From: Pseudacidovorax sp.
GTDB taxonomy: Bacteria > Pseudomonadota > Gammaproteobacteria > Burkholderiales > Burkholderiaceae_C
Direction of reading: 5' to 3'
NCBI RefSeq assembly: GCF_017991995.1
Contig: NZ_JAGOPN010000022.1
Location: forward strand, 52,605 to 116,604
DNA: 64,000 nucleotides
Shown: positions 38,273 through 47,579 of the stretch, in pieces
Numbering within the stretch: the stretch's first letter is position 1
Layout: each line of letters opens with the position of its first letter
Made by a program: the position numbers and the translations under genes
Notes under the pieces: generated by a model
The model's input: only the letters and a program-made list of their open reading frames with translations
Database searches by the model: none
Told to the model about the DNA's origin: nothing

Positions 38273-38324
38273 GCATCCGCGGCCGCCGACCGCCGCGTTG
38301 CGCGCACGGAGCCGCCCGGGCGAC

Positions 38325-38330
38325 TAGCAT
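38325..38330 (+). promoter_or_regulatory. Promoter -10-like element before the KPR-like gene
   Basis: TAGCAT followed by CGTCGCCC lies 45 bases before the ATG at 38370. It is a weak member of the recurring element class and suggests that this gene has its own promoter. Confidence 0.28.
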
Positions 38331-38369
38331 CGTCGCCCATCGCGGCTTTGCGACTTTCGGACCCATCCC

Positions 38370-39350
38370 ATGAAGATCTGCATCTACGGTGCCGGCGCCA
38401 TCGGCGGCTGGCTAGGCGTGGCCCTGGCCCAGGCGGGCGAGCGGCTGAACGTGGTGGCGCGCGGCGCCACGCTCGAAGCGCTGCAAACGAGTGGCCTGCA
38501 GCTGGTGCGCCAGGGCGGCGTGGTCACGCGCGTGCCGGTGAACGCGGTGGAGGACCCTGCGGCCCTCGGTCCGCAGGACGTGGTGACCGTCGCCGTCAAG
38601 GCGCCCGCCCTCGCCGCCGTGGCCGAGCGCATCGGCCCGCTGCTGGGGCCGGACACCGTCGTACTCACGGCCATGAACGGCGTGCCCTGGTGGTTCCTCG
38701 ACGGCGGCTTCGGCGGCCCGCTGGCGGGGCGGCGGCTGTCCGCCATCGATCCCGACGGGCGCATCGCCGCGGCCATTCCGGGCCATCACGTGATCGGCGG
38801 CGTGGTGCATGCGAGCTGCTCGCTCGACGGGCCCGGCGTGGTGCGCCACCACTTCGGCAACGGCCTGATCGTCGGCGAGCCCTCGGGCGAGCCGACCGAG
38901 CGGGTGCAGCGCCTGGCCGACCTGCTGCAGCGCGGCGGCATCGACGCCCGCGTGTCGCCGCAGATCCAGAAGGACGTCTGGTACAAGCTCTGGGGCAACA
39001 TGACGGTCAACCCCATCAGCGCGCTGACGGGTGCGACCACCGATCGCATCCTGGCCGACGACCTGCTGCGCGGCTTCATCTCGGCCGTGATGCTGGAGGC
39101 CCGCACCGTGGGCGAGCGCATCGGCGTGCCCATCGCCGAGATGCCGGAGGACCGCCACGCGGTCACGCGCAAGCTGGGCGCCTTCAAGACCTCGATGCTG
39201 CAGGACGTGGAGGCCGGCCGGCCGGTGGAACTCGATGCGCTGGTCAGCGCTGTGCGCGAGCTGGCCGAGGGCGTCGGGCTGGCCACGCCCTTCACCGACG
39301 CGCTGCTGGGCCTGGCCCGGGTGCAGGCGCGGGGGCTGGGGCTGTACTGA
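38370..39350 (+). CDS. 2-dehydropantoate 2-reductase-like dehydrogenase
   Basis: The 326-residue protein has the N-terminal NADPH-binding ICIYGAGAIGGWLGVALAQ (residues 3-21). The ketopantoate reductase (ApbA/PanE) C-terminal motifs are QKDVWYKLWGNMTVNPISAL near residue 205 and FKTSMLQDVEAGRPVELDAL near residue 271. Paralogues of PanE are common and often reduce other 2-oxo acids, so a role in pantothenate synthesis is not certain. It closes the plus-strand block of three genes. Confidence 0.82.
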   Translation: MKICIYGAGAIGGWLGVALAQAGERLNVVARGATLEALQTSGLQLVRQGGVVTRVPVNAVEDPAALGPQDVVTVAVKAPALAAVAERIGPLLGPDTVVLTAMNGVPWWFLDGGFGGPLAGRRLSAIDPDGRIAAAIPGHHVIGGVVHASCSLDGPGVVRHHFGNGLIVGEPSGEPTERVQRLADLLQRGGIDARVSPQIQKDVWYKLWGNMTVNPISALTGATTDRILADDLLRGFISAVMLEARTVGERIGVPIAEMPEDRHAVTRKLGAFKTSMLQDVEAGRPVELDALVSAVRELAEGVGLATPFTDALLGLARVQARGLGLY

Positions 39351-39370
39351 GTGCGAGGTTGCGGGGCCGT

Positions 39371-40183
39371 CTAGCGCCGGCCCGTGATGATCCGCAGCGC
39401 CTCCGGCAGCGTGTGGGCCTGGGGCACGAAGTGGTCGACCGCGGCACCCAGCAGCACGGCGCACAGCAGGGCACCCAGCAGCGGCTTCCAGGTCAGGCGC
39501 ACGGCGGCCATCAACCAGCCTTCACGGGCCAGGCGCCGGGTGGTGCGAACCGCCGCATAGGAGAAGGCCAGTTCGACCGCGACGGCCAGCAGCGCCTCCG
39601 AGCCGAAGTACAGCCACAGCAGCGAGCCGGCCCCCAGCAGCAGCGCGACACCGATCAGGAAGACGGCCACGACGGGCACCACCACGATGGCGCCCTCGTC
39701 CGCAGCGCCGGCGGCCTCGAGCGCCCCCGAGGCCAGGTCACCCAGCGCGTTGCCGTCGGCCGCGGCCGGCGCCGAGAAATCGCCCTGCGCTCCCGCGCCC
39801 GCGAAGTCACCGCCGCCGCCCGTGCGGGGCATCGATGGGCCTGCGCCACCGCGGCCGGCCGGCAGGTCGGACCCCGGGAGGTCGAACGCATCGCCCCAAT
39901 CCCCGCATTCGCCTTCGCGCCGCTCGCCCAGCAGCCGACGCGCCCAGAGGCGCAGCAGGCCCAGGTAGACCAGGTAGCCCACGCCCAGGGTGAGCAGGTA
40001 GCGCAGGGCCAGCGAATCGACCTCGGCCCCATGCCGCAGCAGGGCCGAACAGGCCCACATCGTGAGCAGCACGAGGCTGCCGATCAGCCAGCCGTGCATG
40101 CGCAGGCTGTGGCGCCGGTGCAGCGCCTGCTCCAGCGCCGATTCCTCCAGGCGCACGGAGCGCCAGGTCGAGCGGACCTTCAT
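39371..40183 (-). CDS. Predicted membrane protein downstream of alr
   Basis: I do not recognise this family. The 270-residue product has two helices near residues 31-50 and 63-81, a charged Gly-, Asp- and Ala-rich loop (about residues 90-160, with [17 protein letters not shown]), and three hydrophobic segments from about residue 165 onward. Its ATG overlaps the end of alr by four bases, so it is translated in coupling with alr. It has no visible enzyme motif. Confidence 0.6.
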   Translation of the reverse strand: MKVRSTWRSVRLEESALEQALHRRHSLRMHGWLIGSLVLLTMWACSALLRHGAEVDSLALRYLLTLGVGYLVYLGLLRLWARRLLGERREGECGDWGDAFDLPGSDLPAGRGGAGPSMPRTGGGGDFAGAGAQGDFSAPAAADGNALGDLASGALEAAGAADEGAIVVVPVVAVFLIGVALLLGAGSLLWLYFGSEALLAVAVELAFSYAAVRTTRRLAREGWLMAAVRLTWKPLLGALLCAVLLGAAVDHFVPQAHTLPEALRIITGRR

Positions 40184-41280
40184 TCCAGCGCTTCGACCAC
40201 GACCGGCACGCGCGGCGCCACGGCGCACATCAGCTCGTAGCCCACGGTGCCGCTGGCGCGGGCCACCTCGTCGATGGGCAGCAGAGTGCCGTGCTGCGCG
40301 CTGCGGCCCCACAGCACCACCTCGCTGCCGAAGCCGGCCTCGGGCACGGGCGTGAGGTCGACGGTGACCATGTCCATGCTCACGCGGCCGACGACCCGGG
40401 TGCGCACGCCGTCGACCAGCACCGGCGTGCCGGTGGGCGCATGGCGCGGATAGCCGTCGGCATAGCCCACGGCCGCGATGCCGATACGCATGGGCTGCTC
40501 GGCCACGAAGCTGGAGCCATAGCCCACGGTGTCGCCCGGCTGCAGCGACTGCACGCCGATGAGCCGCGTGGCCAGCGTCATGCCGGGCTGCAGTTGCCAG
40601 TGGGCCGCGTCGTGCTCGGGAAAGTCGGGAGCGCTGCCATAGAGCACGATGCCCGGCCGCACCCAATCGGCCCGGGTGCGGGTTGCATGGCGCAGTACCG
40701 CGGCGCTGTTGGCGATGCAGCGCTCGCCGGGCAGGTCGGCCGTGGCGTCGTCGAAGGCGGCCATGGCCGCGTCGATGCCGCACGGGCCGTCGGCATCGCT
40801 GAAATGCATCATCAGCGAGACCTCGTCCACCTGCGGCAGGGCCGTGAGGCGCGTCCATGCAGCGCGCATGCGGCCCGGCGCGAAGCCCAGGCGGTTCATG
40901 CCCGAGTTCATCTTGAGGAAGACGCGGTGCGGCGCCTGCGTCTTGTGCGCGGCCAGCCAGTCGATCTGCTCGTCGCAGTGCACCGTGTGCCACAGGCTCA
41001 GGCGCGAGCACAACTCCAGGTCGCGCGCATCGAACACGCCTTCGAGCAGCAGGATGGGGCCACGCCAGCCCAGGGCGCGCACGCGCTCGGCCTCGGCCAG
41101 GTCCAGCAACGCGAAGCCATCGGCGGCCCGGAAGGCCTCGAACACGCGCTCGATGCCGTGGCCGTAGGCATTGGCCTTGACCACCGCCCAGACGCTGGCC
41201 GGGGCCGCCCCGCGGCGGGCGCGCTCGAGGTTGTGGCGCAGCGCGCCGGGGTGGATGGTGCAGAGGATCGGGCGGGGCAT
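40180..41280 (-). CDS. alr: Alanine racemase
   Basis: This PLP enzyme makes D-alanine for peptidoglycan. The 366-residue product has the PLP lysine at residue 35 in [23 protein letters not shown] near residue 130, [10 protein letters not shown], and the catalytic tyrosine in TVGYGSSF near residue 250. [11 protein letters not shown] follows in the C-terminal beta domain. It is divergent from lplT and overlaps the downstream membrane-protein gene by four bases. Confidence 0.96.
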   Translation of the reverse strand: MPRPILCTIHPGALRHNLERARRGAAPASVWAVVKANAYGHGIERVFEAFRAADGFALLDLAEAERVRALGWRGPILLLEGVFDARDLELCSRLSLWHTVHCDEQIDWLAAHKTQAPHRVFLKMNSGMNRLGFAPGRMRAAWTRLTALPQVDEVSLMMHFSDADGPCGIDAAMAAFDDATADLPGERCIANSAAVLRHATRTRADWVRPGIVLYGSAPDFPEHDAAHWQLQPGMTLATRLIGVQSLQPGDTVGYGSSFVAEQPMRIGIAAVGYADGYPRHAPTGTPVLVDGVRTRVVGRVSMDMVTVDLTPVPEAGFGSEVVLWGRSAQHGTLLPIDEVARASGTVGYELMCAVAPRVPVVVEALE

Positions 41281-41391
41281 GGGGCGGCCGGAATTCGATG
41301 CGGGATGACGCCCATGTCGGACGCGGACGGGCCGCCTGCGGCAGGGTTATGGGTCATTTTGGCATTGCACCTGCGTGCTATAACCACGGGC

Positions 41392-41412
41392 CCCCGACCC
41401 CGGGGATTTTTT
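41392..41412 (+). terminator. Small hairpin with T-run in the lplT leader
   Basis: CCCCG pairs with CGGGG around a 4-base loop and is followed by ATTTTTTG. It lies 43 bases before the lplT ATG, in the same orientation. It may be an attenuator-type signal or a weak terminator. Confidence 0.4.
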
Positions 41413-41454
41413 GTATACAGCTTCGAGCCTGCACATGGCCAGCCAGCCCCATCG

Positions 41455-42759
41455 ATGAAGCGCGGCTTCTACACCATCATGTCGGCCCAGTTCTTCTCGT
41501 CGCTGGCCGACCAAGCGCTCTTCGTGGCTGCCGTCGAACTGCTGCGGACCGCGGGCGCACCGGAGTGGCAACGGGCGGCACTGGTGCCGATCTTCGCCAT
41601 CTTCTATGTGGCCCTGGCGCCGCTGGTCGGCGCCTTCGCCGACGCGCTGCCCAAAGGCAAGGTCATGTTCATCAGCAATGCCATCAAGGTGGTGGGCTGC
41701 CTGATGATGCTGTTCGGCAGCCACCCCCTGGCCGCCTATGCGGTGGTGGGCCTGGGCGCGGCGGCCTACTCGCCGGCCAAGTACGGCATCCTGACCGAGC
41801 TGTTGCCCGCCTCGCAGCTCGTCAAGGCCAACGGCTGGATCGAAGGGCTGACCATCGCCTCGATCATCCTGGGCATCGTGCTCGGCGGCCTGCTGGTGGG
41901 CGAGCCTGTCTCCAACCGGCTGCTGGCGCTGGACGTGCCGCTGATCGACACCGGCATCAACACCCCGCCGGAAGCCGCCATCAGCGTGTTGATCGCGGTG
42001 TATGCGCTGGCCGCCTGGTTCAACACCCGCATCCCGCACACCGGCGTGGCCATGCGTCCGCTGCGCGCCGATCCGCACCGCAGCTTCGTGGGCAACCTCG
42101 TGGCGCTGCTGCCCGACTTCTGGCAGTGCAACGCACGGCTGTGGCGCGACAAGCTCGGCCAGATCTCGCTGGCCACGACCACGCTCTTCTGGGGCGCCGG
42201 CGGCAACCTCAAGTACATCGTGCTGGCCTGGGCCTCGCTGGCCCTGGGCTACAGCACGCCGCAGGCCTCGGCGCTGACCGGCGTGGTGGCCATCGGCACC
42301 GCCGTGGGCGCCGTGGTGGCCTCGGTGCGCATGCGGCTGGACATGGCGACGCAGGTGATTCCGCTGGGCATCGGCATGGGCCTGCTGGTGATCGCGATGA
42401 ACTTCATCTCGAACGTGTGGGTGGCCGTGCCCTTCCTGATCCTGCTGGGCGGCCTGGGCGGCTTCCTGGTGGTGCCGATGAATGCACTGCTGCAGCACCG
42501 TGGCCACAACCTGATGGGCGCGGGCCGTTCGATCGCCGTGCAGAACTTCAACGAGCAGGCCTGCATCCTGCTGCTGGGGGCCTTCTACAGCGCCTGCACG
42601 GGCCTCGGGCTGTCGGCCTTCGGCGCGATCACCGCCTTCGGCATCGTGGTCGCCGGCTTCATGGAGCTCATCCGCCGGTGGCACCAGCGCAACCTGAAGG
42701 TGCATGGCGAGGAAGTGCAGCGCCTGCTCGAGATCGCCCGCAGCGATAAGCATCATTGA
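41455..42759 (+). CDS. lplT: Lysophospholipid transporter LplT
   Basis: LplT is an MFS carrier that flips lysophospholipids across the inner membrane. The 434-residue product has about twelve helices, starting with KRGFYTIMSAQFFSSLADQA, and the LplT-type ALAPLVGAFADALPKGKVM and AAAYSPAKYGILTELLPA motifs. The usual partner Aas (acyltransferase) is not next to it. The ATG at 41455 is used; the frame is open far upstream but that part overlaps alr. Confidence 0.9.
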   Translation: MKRGFYTIMSAQFFSSLADQALFVAAVELLRTAGAPEWQRAALVPIFAIFYVALAPLVGAFADALPKGKVMFISNAIKVVGCLMMLFGSHPLAAYAVVGLGAAAYSPAKYGILTELLPASQLVKANGWIEGLTIASIILGIVLGGLLVGEPVSNRLLALDVPLIDTGINTPPEAAISVLIAVYALAAWFNTRIPHTGVAMRPLRADPHRSFVGNLVALLPDFWQCNARLWRDKLGQISLATTTLFWGAGGNLKYIVLAWASLALGYSTPQASALTGVVAIGTAVGAVVASVRMRLDMATQVIPLGIGMGLLVIAMNFISNVWVAVPFLILLGGLGGFLVVPMNALLQHRGHNLMGAGRSIAVQNFNEQACILLLGAFYSACTGLGLSAFGAITAFGIVVAGFMELIRRWHQRNLKVHGEEVQRLLEIARSDKHH

Positions 42760-42805
42760 CCACCCCCGTTGCTTGCTCACTTCGTGTAGCCGCCTCCCCC
42801 CTCAA

Positions 42806-42872
42806 GGGGGCGCACCCGGCGGCCCGGCGGAGCCGGTTCCGCGGGTGCCCTTGCATGGCGTGCTTCGCGGCC
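42806..42872. repeat. Dispersed Comamonadaceae-type repeat, copy 2
   Basis: This 67-base core is 91 percent identical to 5841-5907 (6 differences), in the same orientation. It is preceded by a short palindrome (CCCCCCTCAAGGGGG). It lies between lplT and the glutathione peroxidase gene, which are on the same strand. Confidence 0.8.
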
Positions 42873-42927
42873 AGCCGACACGGCCCTCGTCAGCGATGGG
42901 CACCACCCACTTGATGAGGAGATCGAC

Positions 42928-43416
<489 letters not shown>

Positions 43417-43437
43417 GCCGGCAGGCAGGCCTGCGCG

Positions 43438-43471
43438 CCGTTCTGCCCTTCGACAAGCTCAGAGCGAACGG
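43438..43471. repeat. Dispersed CCGTTC...GAACGG palindromic repeat
   Basis: CCGTTC and GAACGG flank a core containing CTTCGACAAGCTCAGAGC. This resembles the widespread betaproteobacterial intergenic element built around TTCGACAAGCTCAG. One copy is seen in the window, between the peroxidase and DUF2946 genes. Confidence 0.68.
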
Positions 43472-43580
43472 GGTGATGCCCAGTTCAGGACGCACGGATG
43501 GCACCCAACTCGGGGCGAAGGGTGAGGGCCGTGCAACACCCTCGGACAAAAAGTCCGCCGCATCGCGCGAAGCCCGCTCC

Positions 43581-43586
43581 TAGAAT
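43581..43586 (+). promoter_or_regulatory. Promoter -10-like element for the DUF2946 gene
   Basis: TAGAAT followed by CGCGCGCT lies only 14 bases before the ATG at 43600, so the transcript would start almost at the start codon (a very short leader). The AATCGCGCGCT string is shared with the element before purC. Confidence 0.38.
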
Positions 43587-43599
43587 CGCGCGCTCGCCC

Positions 43600-43977
43600 A
43601 TGCGCTCCTTCGCACGCACCCTTCATCGCCTTGCCCGCGGCCTGCTCGGTCGCGCGGTGCTGCTGTGGTTCGCGCTGTCGATGGGTGCGGCCATTGCCTC
43701 GCCGCTGGTGCATCCGCAGGCCATGGAACTGGTCTGCTCGGCGATGGGTGCCGTGAAGGTGGTCGTGAAGACCGACGACGGCGTCCAGGAGATGGGCGCC
43801 ACGCACATGGACTGCCCGCTGTGCGTCTCCATGGGCGCACCGCCGCCCGTGGCACCCCTGCTGCAGCTGCCCCAGGCCCAGCCCCTGGGCGCGGCCCTGC
43901 AGCCCATCGAGGCCGCCCGCCTGGCCGCGGCCACCGCCGCGCCGCTGCCGGCGCGCGGCCCCCCGGCACTGCGCTGA
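43600..43977 (+). CDS. DUF2946 family protein
   Basis: The 125-residue protein has an N-terminal hydrophobic segment (about residues 17-34) and the family motif HMDCPLC (His69, Cys72, Cys75), a likely metal-binding site. Ala- and Pro-rich sequence follows. DUF2946 proteins usually sit beside copper-related TonB receptors and copper chaperones, as here. Its exact role in metal handling is not known. Confidence 0.82.
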   Translation: MRSFARTLHRLARGLLGRAVLLWFALSMGAAIASPLVHPQAMELVCSAMGAVKVVVKTDDGVQEMGATHMDCPLCVSMGAPPPVAPLLQLPQAQPLGAALQPIEAARLAAATAAPLPARGPPALR

Positions 43978-44148
43978 GCTGTTCTCTTCCCGTTCGCCCG
44001 CGGTGTTGACCGGCGGCGCGACGGCCCTGGCCCTGCGGGCCGGCCGTCCGACCGCTGCACGCCCGGCGTGGACCCGAACCACAGATCGCCGCGCAGGCCC
44101 GGGCCGGACCGACTCCGGCCACCGGCTGCGCGGATGCCAGGCCTCTCC

Positions 44149-46506
44149 ATGAATCCCTCATTGCACCCGCGCGCTGCCGAGCGCGCCCGCTTGTCCCGGC
44201 TCGCCCTGCGCGCCGGCCTTTCGCTGCCGCTGGCCCTGCCTTTGGGCACGTGGGCGCAGCAGGCCGGCACCACCGCCGCCGACACGCCCGAGCGCGTCAA
44301 GTCGCTCGGCGTCGTGACCGTCACCGGCGGCCAGCCCACCTCGCTGCCGACGCAGATCCCCACCACCATCGAAGGCGTCACGCGCGAGGAGATCGCCACG
44401 CGCATCAATGCCACCGACAGCGAGGACGCGCTCAAGTACCTGCCCAGCCTGCTGGTGCGCAAGCGCTACATCGGCGACTACAACCACGCGATCCTCTCGA
44501 CCCGCGCCTCAGGCACCGGCAACAGCGCGCGCTCGGCGGTGTATGCGGACGGCATCCTGCTGTCCAACTACCTGGGCAACGGCATCGCCAACGGCACCAA
44601 CTTCGCGCCGCGCTGGGGCCTGGTGTCGCCGGAGGAGATCGAGCGGGTGGACGTGATGTACGGCCCGTTCTCGGCCGCCTATCCCGGCAACTCGGCCGGC
44701 GCGGTGGTCGACTACGTGACGCGCATGCCGACGACGCTCGAAGCGCATGTGAGCGCCGGCTACTCGTCGCAGCCCAACCAGCTCTACAACACCGATGCGA
44801 CCTTCAACAGCTGGCAGACCAGCGCCTCACTGGGCAGCCGCGCCGGCGACTGGTCGTGGTGGATCCACCTCAACCGCACCCGCAGCGAAGGCCAGCCGCT
44901 GACATTCACCACGGCCACCGTCGCCTCGGGCACGCCCGGTCGTGCGGGGACGCCGGTCACGAGCTGGGTGGGCGGACTCAACACCACCAACACGCCCTGG
45001 TACATCCTGGGCACGGGCACGGCCTACCAGACGGTGCAGGACCAGGCCAAGCTGAAGCTGGCCTACGACATCACGCCCACGCTGCGCGCCAGCTACACGC
45101 TGGGCTGGTGGCAGAACAGCTCGGAAGGCCGTCCGGCCAGTTACCTGACGGGGCCCGACGGCCTGCCGGTGTACAGCGGCACGGTCAACATCCTCGGCAG
45201 AAGCTACACGCTCGCGCCCACCGCCTTTCCGCTGACCAACGACGACCAGACGCACCTGATGCACGGCCTGTCGCTCAAGAGCCGCACCGAGGGCGTTTTC
45301 GACTGGGAGCTCGCGGCCAGCCTGTACGACTACCGCAAGGACCAGCAGCGTGCGCCCACGGTGGCGCTGCCGATCGCCGCCTACGGCGGGGCGGGCACGC
45401 TGCAGGACCAGGACGGCACCGGCTGGAACACGCTGGCCGCCAAGGGCACCTGGCGCCCCCAGGGCCTGCAGGGCGCGCACATCGTGGACTTCGGCATCGG
45501 CCGCGATGCCTACAAGCTGGCCATCGCCAAGAACAACGTCGCCGGCAGCTGGATCGACGGGCCCATCAACCCGCTCTCGCTGGTCAGCAACGTGGGCGGC
45601 CGCACGCAGACCGTGAGCGCCTGGGCGCAGGACGCCTGGCGTTTCGCCCCGCGCTGGAAGGCCGTGCTCGGCCTGCGCTGGGAGGACTGGCAGGCCGAGG
45701 ACGGCCTGAGCGCCAGCGCCACCAGCGCCCTGCGCTATGCCCGCCGCAGCGAGTCGCACCTCTCGCCCAAGGCCGCCCTCGCCTTCCAGGCCACCGACGA
45801 CACGGTGATCAAGGCCTCGGTCGGCCGCGCGGTGCGCTTTCCGACCGTGGGCGAGCTGTACGGCGCCACCAGTGGCACGCTGTCCTTCGTCAACGACCCG
45901 ACGCTCAAGCCCGAGAAGTCCTGGACCGGCGAACTCAGCGCCGAGAAGGACCTGGGCAACGGCCTGCTGCGCGCCACGCTCTTCCACGAGACCACGCGCG
46001 ATGCACTCTTCAGCCAGCTGGTGCCCGGCACCACCACCTCGCGCGTGCAGAACGTCGACAAGGTGCGCACCACCGGCGTGGAGCTGGCCTACACCGGCAC
46101 CGATGTCTTCATGCGCGGCCTGGACCTGGGCGGTAGCCTGACCTTCGCCGACTCGCGCACCGTGGCCAATGTGGCCAATCCGGCGAGCGTGGGCAAGTGG
46201 CAGCCGCGCGTGCCGCGCTGGCGCTCCACGGTGTACGCCACCTACCGTCCCACCGACCGATGGTCCTTCACCGTGGCGGCGCGCTACAGCGGGCGCCAGT
46301 ACTCCAACCTGGACAACAGCGACGTCAACGCCGATGCCTACTTCGGCGCCAGCAAGTACTTCACCGTCGACACGCGCGTGCGCTGGCAGATCGACCGCCA
46401 TTTCTCGGCCGCCTTCGGCATCGACAACCTCAACAACGCCCAGTACTGGAACTTCCACCCCTACCCGCAGCGCACCTACACCGCGTCGCTGCAGTGGGAC
46501 CTGTGA
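44149..46506 (+). CDS. TonB-dependent receptor, probably for copper or another metal
   Basis: The 785-residue outer-membrane receptor has a signal peptide ending near TWAQQA, a TonB-box-like stretch (LGVVTVTG), a plug domain with RINATDSEDALKYLPSLLVR and ERVDVMYGPFSAAYPGNSAG, and a 22-strand-type barrel ending in ASLQWDL. The substrate is inferred from its neighbours, DUF2946 and a YcnI-PCuAC copper protein. It does not carry the MDPPTAY-type motif that I associate with the OprC copper receptor, so it belongs to a different subgroup. The ATG at 44149 is chosen ahead of the signal peptide; 44134 is possible. Confidence 0.85.
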   Translation: MNPSLHPRAAERARLSRLALRAGLSLPLALPLGTWAQQAGTTAADTPERVKSLGVVTVTGGQPTSLPTQIPTTIEGVTREEIATRINATDSEDALKYLPSLLVRKRYIGDYNHAILSTRASGTGNSARSAVYADGILLSNYLGNGIANGTNFAPRWGLVSPEEIERVDVMYGPFSAAYPGNSAGAVVDYVTRMPTTLEAHVSAGYSSQPNQLYNTDATFNSWQTSASLGSRAGDWSWWIHLNRTRSEGQPLTFTTATVASGTPGRAGTPVTSWVGGLNTTNTPWYILGTGTAYQTVQDQAKLKLAYDITPTLRASYTLGWWQNSSEGRPASYLTGPDGLPVYSGTVNILGRSYTLAPTAFPLTNDDQTHLMHGLSLKSRTEGVFDWELAASLYDYRKDQQRAPTVALPIAAYGGAGTLQDQDGTGWNTLAAKGTWRPQGLQGAHIVDFGIGRDAYKLAIAKNNVAGSWIDGPINPLSLVSNVGGRTQTVSAWAQDAWRFAPRWKAVLGLRWEDWQAEDGLSASATSALRYARRSESHLSPKAALAFQATDDTVIKASVGRAVRFPTVGELYGATSGTLSFVNDPTLKPEKSWTGELSAEKDLGNGLLRATLFHETTRDALFSQLVPGTTTSRVQNVDKVRTTGVELAYTGTDVFMRGLDLGGSLTFADSRTVANVANPASVGKWQPRVPRWRSTVYATYRPTDRWSFTVAARYSGRQYSNLDNSDVNADAYFGASKYFTVDTRVRWQIDRHFSAAFGIDNLNNAQYWNFHPYPQRTYTASLQWDL

Positions 46507-46534
46507 TCCACCCCATCCTCCGGAGACCCGAACC

Positions 46535-47425
46535 ATGAGCCGCTTCAACCGCCCCCTTCTCGCCCTCGCCCTCGCCCTGCTGGCCGGCACCGGCAGTGCC
46601 ATCGCCCACGTGACGCTGCCGCCCGGCGGCGCCACCGTCGGCACCGACTACGAGGCCGCCTTCCGCGTCGGCCATGCCTGCAAGGACGCCACGCTCACCA
46701 ACGCGCTCACCGTGCGCCTGCCGCAGGGCTTCGCGCTGAAGGACGTGCCTGCGCGCCCCGGCTGGACCATCGAGCAGACGCGCAGCGGCAACGAGGCCGT
46801 GGTGCGCTGGACCGCCACCAGCGCGGCCACCGCCGTGCCTGCCGACCAGAAGACCGAGTTCGTGCTGCGCGGCCGCCTGCCCGACAAGCCGGGCCCGCTG
46901 TACTTCAAGGTGCTGCAGGGCTGCGACGTGGGCAGCAGCGACTGGGCCCAGCTGCCCACGGGCGCCGCCGACGAGAAGCTGCCCCTGCCCGCCGCGAAGC
47001 TGGACGTGCTGCCGCGCGGCGTGGCCGCCGTGGACGTGCGTGACGGCTGGGCCCGCATGGCCGTGGCCGGCCAGAGCGGCACCGGCGCCTTCATGAAGCT
47101 GCAGGCGCCCTCGGGCGCGCGCCTGGTGGGCGCCAGCACGCCGGTCGCCGGCATCGCCGAGGTGCACGAGATGTCGATGCAGGGCGACCACATGCAGATG
47201 CGCGCCGTCGCCGAACTGGCGCTGCCCGCGCGCCAGACGGTCGAGCTGCGCCCCGGCGGCCTGCATGTGATGCTGATGGACCTGAAGCAGCCGCTGCCCG
47301 TCGGCAGCACGCTGCCGCTGACGCTGCGCTTCAAGGACGCACAGGGCAACGAGTCCACGCGCGAGGTGCAGCTGCCGGTGCGTGCCGCGCCGGCTGCGGC
47401 GGGCAGCGGCGGGCATCAGCACTGA
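46535..47425 (+). CDS. YcnI (DUF1775) - PCuAC copper-binding fusion protein
   Basis: The 296-residue exported protein has two domains. The first, after the signal peptide, is YcnI-like; cleavage after AIA would leave His25 as the mature N-terminus (HVTLPPGGATVGTDY), the ligand used in the YcnI copper site. The second (about residues 165-280) has PCuAC copper-chaperone motifs: EVHEMSMQGDHMQM near residue 209 and GGLHVMLMDLKQPL near residue 241, ending in GGHQH. It should bind copper in the periplasm. It starts 28 bases after the receptor gene. Confidence 0.87.
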   Translation: MSRFNRPLLALALALLAGTGSAIAHVTLPPGGATVGTDYEAAFRVGHACKDATLTNALTVRLPQGFALKDVPARPGWTIEQTRSGNEAVVRWTATSAATAVPADQKTEFVLRGRLPDKPGPLYFKVLQGCDVGSSDWAQLPTGAADEKLPLPAAKLDVLPRGVAAVDVRDGWARMAVAGQSGTGAFMKLQAPSGARLVGASTPVAGIAEVHEMSMQGDHMQMRAVAELALPARQTVELRPGGLHVMLMDLKQPLPVGSTLPLTLRFKDAQGNESTREVQLPVRAAPAAAGSGGHQH

Positions 47426-47437
47426 GGCTCGTTTCTT

Positions 47438-47466
47438 CTCCCCTCTCCCGCAAGGGGAGAGGGAGC
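47438..47466. repeat. Single CCCTCTCCC-type REP element
   Basis: CTCCCCTCTCCC and GGGGAGAGGGAG form a palindrome around CGCAA. It matches the arms of the pair at 32368-32481. It lies between the YcnI-PCuAC gene and the converging HU gene. Confidence 0.75.
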
Positions 47467-47517
47467 AAATGCCGGTCGTGCGCCGTCCTTCGACGACGTC
47501 GACGCAAGCCCCAATGC

Positions 47518-47541
47518 AAAGAGGCCCCGAAGGGCCTCTCG
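47518..47541 (-). terminator. Second hairpin after the HU gene, minus strand
   Basis: Read on the minus strand, AGAGGCCC and GGGCCTCT form a stem with a short TTCG-type loop, followed by TTTGC. It lies downstream of the 13-base hairpin at 47547-47576 and may be the true terminator. Confidence 0.7.
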
Positions 47542-47546
47542 TTGTC

Positions 47547-47576
47547 TGCTTCGGCACCGCATCCGGTGCCGAAGCA
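47547..47576 (-). terminator. Perfect 13-base hairpin directly after the HU stop
   Basis: TGCTTCGGCACCG and CGGTGCCGAAGCA form a perfect 13-base stem with a 4-base loop, beginning 4 bases from the HU stop. There is no T run, so it may protect the messenger 3' end rather than terminate. Confidence 0.7.
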
Positions 47577-47579
47577 CCA

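Noticed and set aside
43978..44148. Possible cobalamin riboswitch before the TonB receptor gene
   Set aside because: A GCCAGGCCTC string is slightly like the B12 box, but the rest of the conserved riboswitch core is not found, and the context points to copper.
44149..46506. Naming the receptor OprC
   Set aside because: It is longer than OprC and lacks the motif I associate with that family, so only a general metal-receptor call is given.
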